Source of the DNA: Bacillaceae bacterium UBA7792
GTDB taxonomy: Bacteria > Bacillota > Bacilli > Bacillales > Cytobacillaceae
NCBI GenBank assembly: GCA_002480735.1
Contig: DLCS01000230.1
Coordinates: forward strand, 1-27,286
Reading direction: 5' to 3'
Length of the DNA: 27,286 nucleotides
The position numbers were made by a program, and so were the translations under genes. Positions 1 through 7,223 of this stretch are shown piece by piece. Below the pieces are notes generated by a model. It was not told where the DNA came from and ran no database searches. It was given only the letters and a program-made list of their open reading frames with translations. Position 1 is the stretch's first letter. Each line of letters opens with the position of its first letter.

Positions 1-2
1 CT

Positions 3-497
3 GTTTGGTATCAGGTTGGCTTGTCAGAAATTATTGCAGCTAACCCACAGATTAAGAATCCACGCTTGATCTATCCAGGGCAAAAGATCACCATTCCAAA
101 CTATAGTGGAACAAAGAATGTTGAAAATCAAGTCATCCAGCTAACGAATCAGGAACGGGCAAAGTACGGTTTGAAGCCATTAAAAGCCAATTGGGAACTA
201 TCAAGAATTGCCCGCTACAAATCCGCTGACATGAGGGACAAGAATTATTTCTCCCATGACAGTCCAACCTATGGCTCTCCTTTTACCATGATTAAGAGCT
301 TTGGACTGGCGTATCGAAGTGCAGGTGAAAATATTGCAGCTGGGCAAACGACACCTCAGCAGGTCGTTCAAGCTTGGATGAATAGTCCTGGGCACCGGGC
401 CAATATTTTGAATTCATCCTACACAGAAATTGGGGTAGGATATGCGGCAGGTGGCTCCCAAAGATATTACTGGACGCAGATGTTCATTCAAAAATAA
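3..497 (+). CDS. LysM and CAP domain wall-associated protein (5' end outside window)
   Basis: The reading frame is open to the window edge and enters inside a LysM repeat (VWYQVGLSEIIAANPQI, then LIYPGQKITIP), so the TTG at 21 is not a start. A CAP/SCP domain fills the rest: NQERAKYGLKPL opening, a His in YFSHDS, GENIA, and the GHRANIL signature, ending about 160 residues into the visible part. LysM binds peptidoglycan and bacterial CAP domains are found on secreted or spore-coat proteins (YkwD and SafA-associated types in Bacillus), so this is probably an exported wall or spore-surface protein; the signal peptide would lie upstream. CAP proteins have no settled enzymatic activity in bacilli. 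A strong terminator follows. Family assignment is firm, biological role is not. Confidence 0.9.
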   Translation, partial: VWYQVGLSEIIAANPQIKNPRLIYPGQKITIPNYSGTKNVENQVIQLTNQERAKYGLKPLKANWELSRIARYKSADMRDKNYFSHDSPTYGSPFTMIKSFGLAYRSAGENIAAGQTTPQQVVQAWMNSPGHRANILNSSYTEIGVGYAAGGSQRYYWTQMFIQK

Positions 498-530
498 TGC
501 TGTAATATATTGTGCAATAAAGCCTAAAAT

Positions 531-554
531 GCCGGGATATTCCGGCGTTTTTTT
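531..554 (+). terminator. Intrinsic terminator of the LysM-CAP gene
   Basis: GCCGG / CCGGC stem with a GATATT loop followed by seven T, 33 bp after the stop codon. It separates the CAP gene from the lia operon. Confidence 0.85.
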
Positions 555-575
555 ATGAGGAAAATGGCGAGTAAG

Positions 576-662
576 TCCCAGACCTATCCCTTTCTAAGAC
601 TCAAGACCGATCGAAAAATAAAGCTCAGGCTCGTTATGAAAAGCATGAAATCTAGGTAAGAT
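576..662 (+). promoter_or_regulatory. Candidate LiaR-dependent promoter region of liaI
   Basis: The only promoter space for the operon. AGTCCCAGAC (574-583) and TCTAAGACTCAAGAC (593-607) give three AGAC repeats that could be a response-regulator site. A poor -35 TTATGA (634-639), 17-bp spacer and -10 TAAGAT (657-662) would fit an activator-dependent promoter. LiaR autoregulation is known in Bacillus; assigning these particular repeats to LiaR is my inference. Confidence 0.3.
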
Positions 663-688
663 GAAATCAAGAAAGGAGGCAACAACAA

Positions 689-1033
689 ATGAAAAAATTC
701 GGGTTGCTTTTATTAGGAGGCATTGCTGCATTCGTGTTGATTGCAAATCTGGGACCATTGGTAGGGCTTGCCGTGAGTTTAGCCATCCTGTATTACGTCT
801 TTAAACAGTTCCTAAAAACAGATTCCCTTGGACTAAAGATTGGACTCGCTATCTTGGGCTTTTTCTTACTCATGGCAGCGGCCTCCAATGTACCGGCCAT
901 TATCGGCATCGTCGCAGCATACATTCTCTTTGTCGTTTATAAAAAATGGAATGGTACAAAGGAGATGGCCGTCGAAAGTGACGACCCATTCCAAAACTTT
1001 GAAAAACAATGGTCAGAGCTTAAGAATTACTAA
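689..1033 (+). CDS. liaI: LiaI-like small membrane protein, membrane anchor of LiaH
   Basis: 114 residues. Hydrophobic segments cover roughly residues 4-37 and 48-85, then a short acidic cytoplasmic tail ends in DPFQNFEKQWSELKNY, which resembles the tail of B. subtilis LiaI (126 aa). In B. subtilis LiaI recruits the PspA homologue LiaH to the membrane under envelope stress. Start ATG has a strong AAAGGAGG 10 nt upstream. It is the first gene of liaI-liaH-liaF-liaS-liaR, with a 64-bp gap to liaH. Automated pipelines often label this family 'flagellar basal body rod protein', which the context does not support. Identification rests on tail similarity and operon position, because membrane segments alone are not diagnostic. 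Confidence 0.8.
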   Translation: MKKFGLLLLGGIAAFVLIANLGPLVGLAVSLAILYYVFKQFLKTDSLGLKIGLAILGFFLLMAAASNVPAIIGIVAAYILFVVYKKWNGTKEMAVESDDPFQNFEKQWSELKNY

Positions 1034-1097
1034 TCAGTACAAAGGTGCACAGAAAAATTCATTGTCACAAAAAACTATCAAATGAGGAGAGGTTAAT

Positions 1098-1739
1098 ATG
1101 ACCAACTTATTCACCCGTATTAAAAATATCGTCGTTGCAGACATCAATGAGGCATTGGATCAAAAGGAGAAAAGAAATCCTATCTCGTTACTAAATCAAT
1201 ATCTTCGTCAGTGCGAACAGGAAACAGAGAAGGTGCAGAAATTAATTACGCGACAATATCGCTTAAAGGAAGAATTCGCTCGTGAGTATGGGCAAGCGGC
1301 TGAGCTTGTGGATAAACGCAAATATCAAGCGGATGTTGCCGCCAAAGCAGGAGAAAGCGAATTACAGCAATTTGCTATGCAAGAGGCCATCTATTATGAA
1401 GAGCGTGCAGCTAGACTTAAGCAATCGCTTCATGAAGCGGACAAAGAATTACAGGACCTTGAGAGAAAATATGAAGAAATGAAGCATAAGTTAAAGGATA
1501 TGCAAATTCGTCGCATGGAATTAATGGGTCGTGAGAATGTTTCAAGAGCCAATCACCGCATTAACCAGGTCATTGATAACGACCTATATTCAGAGAAGTC
1601 TTACTCTCGTTTTGCGGAGATTGAATCCTACTTGAATCGCCTCGAAAATGAAGTGAATTCTTCCTATCAGCGTAGCACGATTGATGCAAGAATCACACAG
1701 CTTGAAAAAGATATGAAAAAAGAAGAAAAACTGGTATAA
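1098..1739 (+). CDS. liaH: PspA/IM30 family phage-shock protein LiaH
   Basis: 213 residues, nearly all helical and charged, with long coiled coil from about residue 25 to 150. The N-terminus (MTNLFTRIKNIVVADINEALDQ) is the amphipathic helix of PspA proteins, followed by NPISLLNQYLRQCEQE, the family hallmark. PspA/IM30 proteins form large ESCRT-III-like oligomers that bind and stabilise stressed membranes; in Bacillus LiaH is the main effector of the LiaRS response to lipid-II antibiotics and is anchored by LiaI. Start ATG has GAGGAGAGG 6 nt upstream. A stem-loop follows the gene, which may keep liaIH mRNA more abundant than the downstream regulator genes. Confidence 0.93.
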   Translation: MTNLFTRIKNIVVADINEALDQKEKRNPISLLNQYLRQCEQETEKVQKLITRQYRLKEEFAREYGQAAELVDKRKYQADVAAKAGESELQQFAMQEAIYYEERAARLKQSLHEADKELQDLERKYEEMKHKLKDMQIRRMELMGRENVSRANHRINQVIDNDLYSEKSYSRFAEIESYLNRLENEVNSSYQRSTIDARITQLEKDMKKEEKLV

Positions 1740-1754
1740 ACATGATATTCTAAA

Positions 1755-1781
1755 AAAGGGCGTAGAGTTTCTACGCTCTTT
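1755..1781 (+). terminator. Strong stem-loop, probable partial terminator or 3' stabiliser between liaH and liaF
   Basis: AAAGGGCGTAGA / TCTACGCTCTTT form a 12-bp stem (one G-U) with a GTT loop. Only three T end the structure, so termination should be partial. B. subtilis makes an abundant short liaIH transcript and a weaker full-length one; this hairpin would give the same differential expression. Confidence 0.65.
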
Positions 1782-1823
1782 GAAGCTAACAAAGTTATTT
1801 CTCATAGGAGGGGAGGAGTAAAT

Positions 1824-2561
1824 ATGCAGTTAAAGATAAAAAGCGAATATGTCAGCTGGGCGATTTTACTAGGCCTAGTCGTTTTATTACTAGAGATTTC
1901 TTTCTTTAATCGCGGCGTCATCTTTTCCCTCCTAGTTGCAATTGGCATGATATACATGGGACGAAAATGGATGCCTAGCTCAACGGGAAAATTATTTTTC
2001 TGGTTTGGAATCATCTTTTTCACACTAAGTATCTTTAATATGATGACATTTAAGTTCCTGCTCTTAGCGATATTAGTTTTTCTCATCATGGAATATGCCA
2101 AATCGAAAAAGAAGCCCGAGGTCATCCAACCGATTATAAAGATAGAGGATTTAGAGAAAAAACAAGCAGAGGTATTACTTGAAAAAAAGCCAATTTTTGA
2201 AAACACGCTTTTTAAAGATCGGAAGACACCTGAACAGGTCTACGAATGGAATGACATTAATATCCAAACATTGATTGGGGATACAACGGTAGATTTGAGC
2301 TATACGGTTCTTCCAAAAGGGGAAACCGTCATTTTTATCCGTAGCTTTGTCGGTAATCTTCAGGTTCTCGTTCCGTATGATATAGAGGTGAGCATCAATC
2401 ATTCCTCTATCGTGGGTACCGCAAACGTCTTTCATTTTGAAGGGGATAAAATGTTTAACCAATCCGTTCAGTATCAAACGGAAGGGTATGAGAAGGCGGA
2501 GCAGAAGGTCAAAATCTTCACCTCGTTCTTTGCTGGCGATTTAGAGGTGAAGCGCTCATGA
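1824..2561 (+). CDS. liaF: LiaF, membrane inhibitor of the LiaS sensor
   Basis: 245 residues. Four hydrophobic segments (about 13-30, 33-50, 56-72, 74-90) precede a basic linker and a C-terminal beta-rich domain containing VDLSYTVLPKGETVIFIR and VLVPYDIEV, characteristic of the YvqF/LiaF cell-wall-active antibiotic response family. LiaF keeps LiaS in the non-activating state when there is no envelope damage. Start ATG follows AGGAGGGGAGGAG. Its stop overlaps the liaS start (ATGA), indicating translational coupling. B. subtilis has liaG between liaH and liaF; it is absent here. Confidence 0.92.
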   Translation: MQLKIKSEYVSWAILLGLVVLLLEISFFNRGVIFSLLVAIGMIYMGRKWMPSSTGKLFFWFGIIFFTLSIFNMMTFKFLLLAILVFLIMEYAKSKKKPEVIQPIIKIEDLEKKQAEVLLEKKPIFENTLFKDRKTPEQVYEWNDINIQTLIGDTTVDLSYTVLPKGETVIFIRSFVGNLQVLVPYDIEVSINHSSIVGTANVFHFEGDKMFNQSVQYQTEGYEKAEQKVKIFTSFFAGDLEVKRS

Positions 2562-3604
2562 ATATTCTTCAAAGGCAGATTGGCTGGGGGCTACTAGTAG
2601 CCTTTATTGTTTTTGTAATGATCACGATATCGTTTACTCTTTCTTTTCCAATTTCGAGCTTCAGTGAACTTTGGGAACGAGAGCTAATGGATATCCCCTT
2701 TATTCTATTTGTGCCAAGTATTAGCCTTGCCATCGGACTTTTGTTTGGCGTCGTTTCGGGCTTCTATTGGAAAAAACAATTCCAATCCATCAATCAAATG
2801 CTTCACGAAATTGAAGAGGGAAGAACGATCGACGTAAAGGAAGATGGAATGTTTGACGACATGCAAGAGATTTTTGGACGAGGCAAGAAAATTCAAAGAC
2901 AAATTGCTGAGCAGGCAAAGCTGTCACAAAAGCTAGCGAATGAAAAAGCAGAGGATCAGGAAAACCGCATTCAGGAAATTATCTCCCAGGAGCGAAATCG
3001 CCTTGCTCGAGAGCTTCATGATTCGGTAAGCCAGCAGTTATTTGCGGCATCCATGCTCATGTCTGCCATTAATGAAACGAATCAACCTTCCAACGAGCGA
3101 GAGGCGAAACAGCTGCAAATGGTCGAGGCGATGATTCATCAGTCCCAGCTTGAAATGAGAGCCCTTCTTCTTCATTTGCGTCCTGTTGCATTAAAAGGAA
3201 AGTCGCTTCAGGAAGGAATTGAAGAGCTCTTAATCGAATTATCACAGAAAGTAACGATGGACATCAATTGGAAGGTGGAAGATTTTCCTCTCGATAAAGG
3301 GGTAGAGGACCATCTATTTCGAATTTTGCAGGAGTCCGTCTCGAATACGTTAAGACATTCTAAGGCGAATGAGCTGGAAGTTCTGCTCATACAGAGAGAT
3401 GATTTCATTATTTTGCGAGTGGTCGATGATGGGGTCGGCTTTGACCAAGAAGAGTCGAAGGCAGGCTCTTATGGCATGCAGAATATGTATGAACGTGCAG
3501 TGGAAATTGGCGGCACGTTAAAAATCGTTAGCGTCAAAAACAAAGGAACTCGTCTTGAGGTTAAGGTTCCAATCATGGAGAAAAGGGGTGAGGTCAATGA
3601 TTAG
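2558..3604 (+). CDS. liaS: Sensor histidine kinase LiaS
   Basis: 348 residues. Two transmembrane helices (about 8-28 and 47-68) leave only a short extracytoplasmic loop, as in intramembrane-sensing kinases that depend on an accessory protein. A HAMP-like linker leads to a HisKA_3 dimerisation domain with [13 protein letters not shown] (phospho-acceptor His154), then an HATPase domain with [12 protein letters not shown] (N box), VDDGVGFD (G1) and GSYGMQNM (G2). It phosphorylates or dephosphorylates LiaR and is restrained by LiaF. It overlaps liaF by 4 bp and liaR by 8 bp. All catalytic motifs are present. Confidence 0.94.
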   Translation: MNILQRQIGWGLLVAFIVFVMITISFTLSFPISSFSELWERELMDIPFILFVPSISLAIGLLFGVVSGFYWKKQFQSINQMLHEIEEGRTIDVKEDGMFDDMQEIFGRGKKIQRQIAEQAKLSQKLANEKAEDQENRIQEIISQERNRLARELHDSVSQQLFAASMLMSAINETNQPSNEREAKQLQMVEAMIHQSQLEMRALLLHLRPVALKGKSLQEGIEELLIELSQKVTMDINWKVEDFPLDKGVEDHLFRILQESVSNTLRHSKANELEVLLIQRDDFIILRVVDDGVGFDQEESKAGSYGMQNMYERAVEIGGTLKIVSVKNKGTRLEVKVPIMEKRGEVND

Positions 3605-4229
3605 AGTATTATTTGTCGATGATCATGAAATGGTGCGTATTGGGGTTTCGTCCTATCTTTCTGCTCAGCCAGATATTGAGGTGGTTGGTGAGGCTGATAA
3701 CGGGAAAACAGCAATTGAGCTTGCTTTAAAGCTCCGTCCTGATATTATCCTAATGGATCTGGTCATGAACGAAATGGATGGGATTGAGGCAACAAGAAAC
3801 ATCATTGCCGAATGGCCGGAAGCCAAAATTATTATCGTCACAAGCTTTCTCGATGATGAAAAGGTCTATCCTGCTCTAGAGGCAGGAGCGACGAGCTATA
3901 TGCTCAAAACCTCGAAGGCGAGTGAAATTGCCGATGCCGTTCGGTCTACATATCAAGGGCAGTCTGTTCTTGAGCCAGAAGTAACGGGGAAAATGATGAC
4001 GAGGATGCGCCAAAGAAACAATGCCCTCCCCCATGAGGAGCTTACCTCCCGCGAGATGGAGATTCTTTTATTAATGGCGGAAGGAAAAAGCAATCAGGAA
4101 ATTGCCGATGAACTCTTTATTGCTTTAAAGACGGTAAAAACTCATGTCAGCAATATTCTGAGTAAGCTTCAAGTACAGGACCGAACGCAAGCAGTCATCT
4201 ATGCGTTCAAGCATTCATTGGTAGAATAA
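3597..4229 (+). CDS. liaR: Response regulator LiaR (NarL/FixJ family)
   Basis: 210 residues from the ATG at 3597, which has GGAGAAAAGGGGTGAGG upstream and gives the canonical receiver start [12 protein letters not shown]; the frame extends 14 codons further upstream without family support. Receiver domain: acidic pair Asp8-Asp9 and phospho-acceptor Asp54 in ILMDLVM. C-terminal LuxR-type [43 protein letters not shown]. Phosphorylated LiaR activates its own operon. It is the last gene of the operon, closed by a strong terminator. Length matches B. subtilis LiaR (211 aa). Confidence 0.95.
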   Translation: MIRVLFVDDHEMVRIGVSSYLSAQPDIEVVGEADNGKTAIELALKLRPDIILMDLVMNEMDGIEATRNIIAEWPEAKIIIVTSFLDDEKVYPALEAGATSYMLKTSKASEIADAVRSTYQGQSVLEPEVTGKMMTRMRQRNNALPHEELTSREMEILLLMAEGKSNQEIADELFIALKTVKTHVSNILSKLQVQDRTQAVIYAFKHSLVE

Positions 4230-4234
4230 AGGAT

Positions 4235-4266
4235 AAGCTTATTGACACAAGTCAGTAGGCTTTTTT
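4235..4266 (+). terminator. Terminator of the lia operon
   Basis: AAGCTTATTGAC / GTCAGTAGGCTT, a 12-bp stem with two G-U pairs and an ACAA loop, followed by six T. It starts 6 bp after the liaR stop. Confidence 0.88.
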
Positions 4267-4283
4267 GTTGCAAAAAATAAATA

Positions 4284-4337
4284 ATCTCCTAACTTGTCTC
4301 ATATATTTAGAGAGTAGATGTTATGAAGTTAGGAGAT
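4284..4337 (+). promoter_or_regulatory. 12-bp inverted repeat that can bury the flippase ribosome binding site; possible sigma-E promoter inside
   Basis: ATCTCCTAACTT (4284-4295) is the perfect reverse complement of AAGTTAGGAGAT (4326-4337), and the right arm contains the Shine-Dalgarno TTAGGAGA of the gene starting at 4343. RNA covering both arms would hide the site. The 30-nt loop contains CATATATT (4300-4307), near the sigma-E -10 consensus CATACAMT, with ATA (4281-4283) about 16 nt upstream. RNA starting there would lack the left arm and have a free site. Pairing is seen; promoter and function are inferred. Confidence 0.55.
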
Positions 4338-4342
4338 GCAGC

Positions 4343-5674
4343 ATGAGTACATTTGTAAGAGGGTCATTGTTGTTAATTGTTGCTTCCTTTTTAGGAGAAT
4401 GTGTGGAATTTGTGATGAATATGGTCTTAGCGAAAGAGCTTGGTGAAAGAGGATTAGGTCTATATATGTCGATTCTGCCGACAGTTTTCCTCATTGTTCT
4501 CTTGGCTAGTTTTGAGCTGCCGATCTCAATTTCGAAGTTTATTGCGGAAAAGGATGAGAAATACCATCGCTATATGCTCAAGTATGCCATCCATATGACA
4601 GTGGTCATTACTGCCGTCTTTCTCACTTTATTTATCCTGCTCATGCCGTTCTTAACGATGTTTAAGGAATATCATCCACTTTTTAAATGGCTGATAGTCG
4701 TCCTTATTCCGCTTGTTTCCTTTACGTCCATCGCAAGAGGGTTCTTTATGGGAAAACAGCAGATGGGCAAGATTGCACTGGCGAATTTTATGCGGAAATT
4801 TGTCCAGCTCGGCCTGCTTGTGTTCTTGTTTCAGCTGTTTGAATTTGATATGGAATCGGCTATTTTGATCGCTTTTTTTACTTTTGTAGGAAGCGAGTTT
4901 GTCATTTTCTTATATTTGCTTCATATGTTTTATCTTCAGTATCAACAAATGAGGCCTCGTTCCTCAGAATATATTAGCGGCAAAGCTGTACGGAAGAATT
5001 TGATCGCGGTTTCTGTTCCTACAACAAGCATAAGAGTCTTTCATTGGTTAACCCATGCGATCCAGCCCTTTTTAATTAAAGCGGCCCTTCTACAATCCGG
5101 AATGACTGCAAGCCTAGCAACCGAACAATTTGGCCTCATGGCAGGTGTGGCGATGACCATCGGCTTCTTTCCAGCCTTTATTGCTCATTCCTTATTAATT
5201 GTTCTGATTCCAACTGTGTCAAAAGCCTATGCCCAAAGGGATCTGGATAGGCTGCAGCATTTATTAAGACAGGTAATTGGAGTTACCTTCTTATACGGTA
5301 TGCCCGTTGTCCTCGTATTCTATTTTTTTGCCGAGCCATTAACAAATCTGTTTTTAACCTCCGAGACCGCGGCCCTTTATTTACAAGTATTAATTCCCTA
5401 CTTCCTTCTCCATTTCTTTGTGATTCCTTTCCAGGCTTATTTAATTGGGCTTGGTCTATTGAAGGATGCCTTCATTCATAATGTGTGGTCGACAATTGTT
5501 TCCTTTGCTCTGATTTATTTTCTTGGCTCGATGCAAAGTTTCGGTATGGATGGAGTGATCATCGGAATGAATACAGGTACCGTTCTTCTTACCCTGATGC
5601 ATTACTTAACCATTTGTAAGAAAATTGGAGTATCCTATTATTCTCTAAAAAGAGTGGCAAACCCATCTATGTGA
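4343..5674 (+). CDS. SpoVB/YkvU-type polysaccharide (lipid II-like) flippase of the MOP superfamily
   Basis: 443 residues with about 12-14 hydrophobic segments and no signal peptide. The start MSTFVRGSLLLIVASFLGE and GERGLGLYMSILPT match the opening of SpoVB-type MOP exporters (MurJ, SpoVB, YkvU, YtgP). These proteins flip undecaprenyl-linked sugars across the membrane; SpoVB acts in spore cortex synthesis and YkvU is a sporulation paralogue. The ATG at 4343 is chosen because it has TTAGGAGA 6 nt upstream and matches the family N-terminus; a longer frame from 4265 has no such support. Transcription is isolated by terminators on both sides, and the upstream inverted repeat suggests leaky lia read-through is not translated. 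Which paralogue it is cannot be settled here. Confidence 0.82.
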   Translation: MSTFVRGSLLLIVASFLGECVEFVMNMVLAKELGERGLGLYMSILPTVFLIVLLASFELPISISKFIAEKDEKYHRYMLKYAIHMTVVITAVFLTLFILLMPFLTMFKEYHPLFKWLIVVLIPLVSFTSIARGFFMGKQQMGKIALANFMRKFVQLGLLVFLFQLFEFDMESAILIAFFTFVGSEFVIFLYLLHMFYLQYQQMRPRSSEYISGKAVRKNLIAVSVPTTSIRVFHWLTHAIQPFLIKAALLQSGMTASLATEQFGLMAGVAMTIGFFPAFIAHSLLIVLIPTVSKAYAQRDLDRLQHLLRQVIGVTFLYGMPVVLVFYFFAEPLTNLFLTSETAALYLQVLIPYFLLHFFVIPFQAYLIGLGLLKDAFIHNVWSTIVSFALIYFLGSMQSFGMDGVIIGMNTGTVLLTLMHYLTICKKIGVSYYSLKRVANPSM

Positions 5675-5781
5675 TTAATTTTTTTGTAAAATAATTTCAA
5701 ACCTGGAAATAGTTAAAACTACTGAAAAAAGTCACTCCCATTCACAAAACAGTCAAAATTAAAAAAATAGCCTCTTATTAG

Positions 5782-5806
5782 AAACCCTTCAAAGTAAGGG
5801 TTTTTT
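5782..5806 (+). terminator. Terminator downstream of the flippase gene
   Basis: AAACCCTT / AAGGGTTT stem with CAAAGT loop and six T, about 110 bp after the stop codon. Confidence 0.8.
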
Positions 5807-5879
5807 CTGTTCTATAACATGTGAGACCCTTCTAGAAAATAATAGAATTCAAATATTTGTCAAATCATTGTTTCTGAAA

Positions 5880-5895
5880 TGTGACAAAAGTCACA
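5880..5895 (+). promoter_or_regulatory. Fnr-type (or Rex-type) operator upstream of doxX-like gene
   Basis: TGTGACAAAAGTCACA is a perfect palindrome and an exact match to the Bacillus Fnr consensus TGTGA-N6-TCACA. It also matches most of the Rex box TTGTGAA-N4-TTCACAA, but not its inner A/T positions, so Fnr fits better. It lies just upstream of the candidate -35 at 5907. Either reading implies oxygen or redox control. Confidence 0.6.
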
Positions 5896-5906
5896 AAATA
5901 TTGTTA

Positions 5907-5934
5907 TTGTCAACTGAAAATGATAATCTTTAAT
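5907..5934 (+). promoter_or_regulatory. Sigma-A-like promoter and overlapping Fur-like box of the doxX-like gene
   Basis: -35 TTGTCA (5907-5912), 16-bp spacer, -10 TTTAAT (5929-5934), predicting a start near 5941. The spacer holds TGAAAATGATAATCT (5915-5929), 12 of 14 defined positions of the Bacillus Fur box TGATAAT-N-ATTATCA. Promoter is plausible; Fur binding is a motif-based guess. Confidence 0.45.
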
Positions 5935-5981
5935 TGTAAGAAGAAATAATATTTCTATTATTAAGAAAAGGGGAGATTATG

Positions 5982-6497
5982 ATGTTTGGAAAATTATTAA
6001 GAGAAAATAATATTGTTGCTGGTATTTTAACCATTGTAAGAATATATTTGGGCTGGGCATGGATGTCAGCAGGCTGGGGGAAAATTACCGGCGGCTTTGA
6101 TGCAAGTGGGTTCTTAAAGGGAGCAATTGCAAATCCGGTTATGGGACCTGATGGAAATATGGTCTATAGCGGTTGGGTCTCCTTCCTTGAAAGCTTTGCG
6201 ATTCCTAATGCAGGATTATTCAATTTCCTTGTAGCTTGGGGAGAGCTATTAGTCGGTCTTGGTCTTATTCTTGGATGTTTCACAACAGCAGCTGCATTCT
6301 TCGCCTTAGTCATGAACTTTGCATTTATGCTGTCAGGTACAGTATCTCATAACCCAACTGATGTGATTATGGGAGTCTTCATTGCGGCAGCAGGTTATAA
6401 CGCAGGTAAATTTGGTTTAGATCGTTTCGTATTGCCATACCTTCGCAAGCTAGTGAGCAAAGGAAAAAGCGAAGCAGGCCATTCGATATCCGCATAA
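5982..6497 (+). CDS. DoxX family integral membrane protein
   Basis: About 171 residues with four hydrophobic segments (roughly 13-33, 64-95, 100-120, 127-145), LGWAWMSAGWGKITGGFDA near the start and a basic tail. This is the DoxX/DoxD-like layout; the family includes the small subunit of archaeal thiosulfate:quinone oxidoreductase and Bacillus CatD. Substrate is unknown; members are linked to redox and respiratory stress. Two in-frame ATGs are adjacent (5979, 5982); the second has the better spacing (6 nt) from AGGGGAG. Single-gene unit with its own promoter and terminator. The upstream Fnr-type palindrome suggests induction when oxygen is low, which would suit a quinone-linked redox role. 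Confidence 0.85.
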   Translation: MFGKLLRENNIVAGILTIVRIYLGWAWMSAGWGKITGGFDASGFLKGAIANPVMGPDGNMVYSGWVSFLESFAIPNAGLFNFLVAWGELLVGLGLILGCFTTAAAFFALVMNFAFMLSGTVSHNPTDVIMGVFIAAAGYNAGKFGLDRFVLPYLRKLVSKGKSEAGHSISA

Positions 6498-6516
6498 ATA
6501 ATGATTGGTAGAGAGG

Positions 6517-6546
6517 AAGGCAGTGGGTTTAATCCCACTGCTTTTT
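6517..6546 (+). terminator. Terminator of the doxX-like gene
   Basis: GCAGTGGG / CCCACTGC with TTTAAT loop, extended by A-T and G-U pairs, then a T run. Begins about 20 bp after the stop. Confidence 0.88.
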
Positions 6547-6565
6547 CAATTTCTTTAGAGAAAAC

Positions 6566-6593
6566 TGTAGGGTTATTCCTTCGCATAAGCGTC
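6566..6593 (+). promoter_or_regulatory. Weak candidate ECF promoter of the sigma factor gene
   Basis: TGTAGGGTT (6566-6574) and CGTCTA (6590-6595) resemble the -35 and -10 of ECF promoters, with a spacer slightly longer than usual. Many ECF sigma genes are autoregulated, which is why I looked here. Low confidence. Confidence 0.22.
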
Positions 6594-6637
6594 TATTAGG
6601 GTGAAGAGTGTTTTTGTGCTTTGAGGAGGAAAAAACA

Positions 6638-7171
6638 TTGACAAAACAAATCGAAAATCAATTAGAAAACATATTTGAAGAATGGGTACAGGAGAATGGA
6701 CAATCGCTATTAAACTATATTTATAAACTAGTTCAGCATAAGCAGCTCTCAGAGGATTTATATCAGGAGGTATTGATTTCTTCCTATCTTGCCTTACCAA
6801 CCTTTGAAAATCGGTCCAATCTAAAAAGTTGGATTTATAAGATTGCCATCAATAAATGTAAGGATTATTGGCGAAAACAAAAAACCGTACAGAAATTTTG
6901 GGAGGAAAAGGTTTATTTTTACGAGTCAAGTTCGTCAATCCCACTTCCTGAGGAAGCTGTTATTAACAAATGTTCTGAGGAGGAAATGATCGAAACGATT
7001 AATGAGCTACCAGATATTTATCGAGAGCCATTGCTCCTATTTTATTATAAAGACCAAACATTGGGAGAAATTAGTGAGACGAAGAAGATCCCGATTTCGA
7101 CAGTTAAAACAAGAATGAGAAGGGCTAAAGTTCAGTTAAAGGAGAGAGCTGAAGAGCTTGTCGCACTATAA
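6638..7171 (+). CDS. ECF-type RNA polymerase sigma factor without adjacent anti-sigma gene
   Basis: 177 residues from the TTG at 6638, which lies 8 nt after GAGGAGG; a non-TTG start at 6608 would place that ribosome binding site inside the gene. Region 2: QLSEDLYQEVLISSYLALPTFENRSNLKSWIYKIAINKCKDYWRKQ, the core-binding and -10 recognition helices. Region 4: INELPDIYREPLLLFYYKDQTLGEISETKKIPISTVKTRMRRAKVQLKE, an HTH for -35 recognition. Length and layout fit group 4 sigma factors such as SigV, SigY and SigZ of B. subtilis; I cannot name the orthologue. The next gene is a thioesterase, so there is no obvious anti-sigma partner. Confidence 0.9.
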   Translation: MTKQIENQLENIFEEWVQENGQSLLNYIYKLVQHKQLSEDLYQEVLISSYLALPTFENRSNLKSWIYKIAINKCKDYWRKQKTVQKFWEEKVYFYESSSSIPLPEEAVINKCSEEEMIETINELPDIYREPLLLFYYKDQTLGEISETKKIPISTVKTRMRRAKVQLKERAEELVAL

Positions 7172-7223
7172 TTGGGAAATTTGACATATAATAAGGGAGT
7201 GATTGAAGGAAAGGAGTATACAT

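Larger units (their letters stand above)
5675..5978. other. 304-bp AT-rich intergenic region with terminator, Fnr-type and Fur-like sites
   Basis: No coding frame is convincing. It contains the flippase terminator (5782-5806) and then the control region of the DoxX gene: a TGTGA-N6-TCACA palindrome, a sigma-A-like promoter and a Fur-like sequence, each listed separately. Confidence 0.7.

Noticed and set aside
5880..5895. Rex operator instead of Fnr operator
   Set aside because: The inner A and T of TTGTGAA-N4-TTCACAA are replaced by C and G, while the Fnr consensus is matched exactly; not fully excluded.
7168..7192. Promoter for the thioesterase gene from TTGACA and TATAAT near its start
   Set aside because: TTGACA (7181-7186) abuts TATAAT (7187-7192) with no spacer, and no other pair has acceptable spacing.
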